Source: Sarcocystis neurona
Taxonomy: Eukaryota > Apicomplexa > Conoidasida > Eucoccidiorida > Sarcocystidae
Assembly (NCBI GenBank): GCA_000727475.1
Contig: KL647297.1
Coordinates: 1,645,295 to 1,709,294, forward strand
DNA: 64,000 nt
Reading direction: 5' to 3'
Part shown: one piece after another, positions 62,363-64,000 of the stretch
Layout of the letters: each line of letters starts with the position of its first letter
How positions within the stretch are numbered: the first letter of the stretch is position 1
Notes under the pieces: model-generated
What the model was told of the DNA's origin: nothing
Database searches by the model: none
The model's input: only the letters and a program-made list of their open reading frames with translations
Made by a program: the position numbers and the translations under genes

Positions 62363-64000
62363 GTAAGAGTCACGTGTATTCCTGTTGAGGCGGCTGAATA
62401 CGAGGCTGACGCAGGTGCATCCGATGATAAAGAAGAGGAGGAGGAGAAGCAGCAGGAAGGGGGAGATGTGTGTCGTTTTCTTTTAGTCGTCGAGTGTTTC
62501 GGGAAGAGTAGAACTACGTGGCTGACTGCTTTAAAGACGAGGAGCAGCTTAGGTGGCTATCTCCTAGAAGTACAGAGTGAGAGAAGCAATCATAGTAGCA
62601 GTAGTAGTAGTAGTACTGGTAGTTATACACGTGTGTACGTACGTATTTGTAGGGCTGCGTATCCACGGCGGTAGGTGACCAGTGGACCTAGTAATACCGG
62701 TAGAAAGACAGAAGAAGGACGAGGAGAAGGAGAAGAAGGAGATGAGGAAGGTGAAGGAAGTGGAGAGGCCGAGGAAGCACAGCAACAGGAAATCTCGTAG
62801 TCTTCTAGGGACTCTACTTAATAACAGGATATGCCAATACGGGTGCTTCAGTACTGAGTACATCAGGAGCATCCGCTCTGTTTGTCCGTTGCTTAGTTTT
62901 GTCGCAACAGTAGTAGTAGTAGTAGTAGTGGTAGAGTAGAGTGGTTCCGTAGCTCAGGGCTGCGGGGGTGTCGCCGGCCTAGCAGCAGGTAGGGGGTCGC
63001 AGCGGTTGCTAGCTGCAGCAGCAGAGCGTAACTAGCAGCGGAGCAGAGCCAGAAGGCAGTCGCAGCTGCTGGACTCGTGCCTGGGAAAAGCAGCTGTGTA
63101 TACTCCAGAGCAACGTACGGGGAGAACAACGTTACCCCTAGCGAAGTCCACATGGTCAAGCGCCTCGGCAAAATGTACGCGGTACTGCAGCACGGATACT
63201 TCTGCTCATATATATATATATACGTATACCTACACTAGTGCTTGTAGTATTCCGTGTGTATTGATATAGAGCCAGAGAGGCAACGATATATATATATATA
63301 TATGTATATACCCGTGCGTGCAGGCGTCCGTGTACACGCACATAAATATATATATGTATGGGGAGAGTGGAAGACAAAAAGTTGTGTGTGTGGATTCACG
63401 CATCTGTATGTACATATGTGAGGTGTGTTTAGATCTCCTCTGTATATACACGTGGGCGTACATAAATCGTACATATGTATACACGTGCATACATATCTCT
63501 ATATATATGTGCGAGTTTGTGGAAGCTCTTGACGTAGAAGCTTTGCTGCTGGTGCGTGCTGCTGCTGCAATGGTGGGGTCGGGGCGGTGTCGCTGCAAAC
63601 CCACACTGGGAGACGCGCGGAGTTTAGCAGCAGAGCGACCGTGAGGGAGGGCGGGAAGATTGAGTCACTTTAGGAGGGACAGACGAAGAGATGAGAGACA
63701 GAAAGTAGCGCACTTTTTCGTGGGTGACAACTCGTTTGGGGTAGCAGTGGTGGCGTTGTTTTGTTCTCTGCTGCTGCCGGTTGGACAGAGCCGTGCTGCC
63801 TGGTGCACGAAGACGGAGGCGCCTCCCGCTGTTTTCTTTGCATGCGTTTGTAGGTGCACGCGACGTTTAGCGCCTCGTTCAGCAGCAGAACAGCGCGTCG
63901 CCTTGGGGTACCTGCAGTGAAGACGAAAGGATATATGTATGTACACCCCCACTGGTGGTGCCGCAAGCATGTATATAGGAGAGTAGGCACGCGTCTACAC
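62363..64000 (+). other. Probable 3' part of the helicase-like gene and spacer
   Basis: After the likely donor GTAAGA at 62363 the frame is still open to 62674 with an acidic, Glu-rich stretch and FLLVVECFGKSRTTWLTAL. A further plausible exon follows ACTTAATAACAG at 62826; one reading (CQYGCFSTEYIRSIRSVCPL) resembles the next conserved helix of HA2 domains. Codon phase was not settled. From 63.2 kb there are TA microsatellites (63209-63222, 63283-63308, 63342-63358) and no convincing exon to the end of the window. Confidence 0.35.

Noticed and set aside
62941..63015. GGTTCCGTAGCTCAG start resembling a tRNA 5' half
   Set aside because: No matching acceptor stem, anticodon arm or TTCGA loop could be found downstream.

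Overview
The window looks like nuclear DNA of a coccidian apicomplexan, most likely an Eimeria species from the repeat-rich part of a chromosome. The evidence is compositional. CAG/CTG-type triplet tracts run through exons and introns and encode long Gln, Ala and Ser runs in whichever frame is used. TA, CA/GT and TCTA microsatellites fill the spaces. Genes are intron-containing and proteins are swollen by low-complexity insertions. No bacterial gene order, tRNA, rRNA or CRISPR was seen. Triplet tracts keep several frames open on both strands, so a long open frame proves little here. I relied on conserved motifs joined by GT..AG introns whose codon phases agree.

Layout. 1-156: possible 3' end of a plus-strand gene. 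1343-13604 (minus): four-exon gene for a plant-type Pol-beta nucleotidyltransferase/PAP-like protein of about 2,480 residues. 13.6-16.27 kb: microsatellites, a minisatellite and a 698-base gap. 16.27-19.3 kb (minus): hypothetical gene. 21.6-25.2 kb (plus): one or more hypothetical genes. 25.9-28.6 kb (plus): Ser/Ala/Pro-rich protein with a Trp/Cys-containing tail. 28.9-32.15 kb (plus): PrsW-family intramembrane protease. 32.54-32.88 kb (plus): last two exons of a small gene. 33.9-41.3 kb (plus): large Gln/Ala-rich coiled-coil protein. 41.5-46.9 kb (minus): 252-residue protein with a helix-turn-helix-like C-terminus resembling mitochondrial ribosome-associated proteins. About 48-50.26 kb (plus) and 50.27-51.07 kb (minus): two unknown genes with stop codons four bases apart. 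51.24-62.36 kb and beyond (plus): a giant DEAH-box helicase-fold protein whose ATPase motifs are all degenerate and whose two RecA lobes are separated by about 1,480 low-complexity residues.

The genes do not form a pathway. They are monocistronic eukaryotic genes, and two (nucleotidyltransferase and pseudo-helicase) belong to RNA-processing families. The strongest shared theme is triplet-repeat tracts in two roles: CAG-sense tracts inside exons, and CTG-sense tracts immediately upstream of most inferred 3' splice sites.
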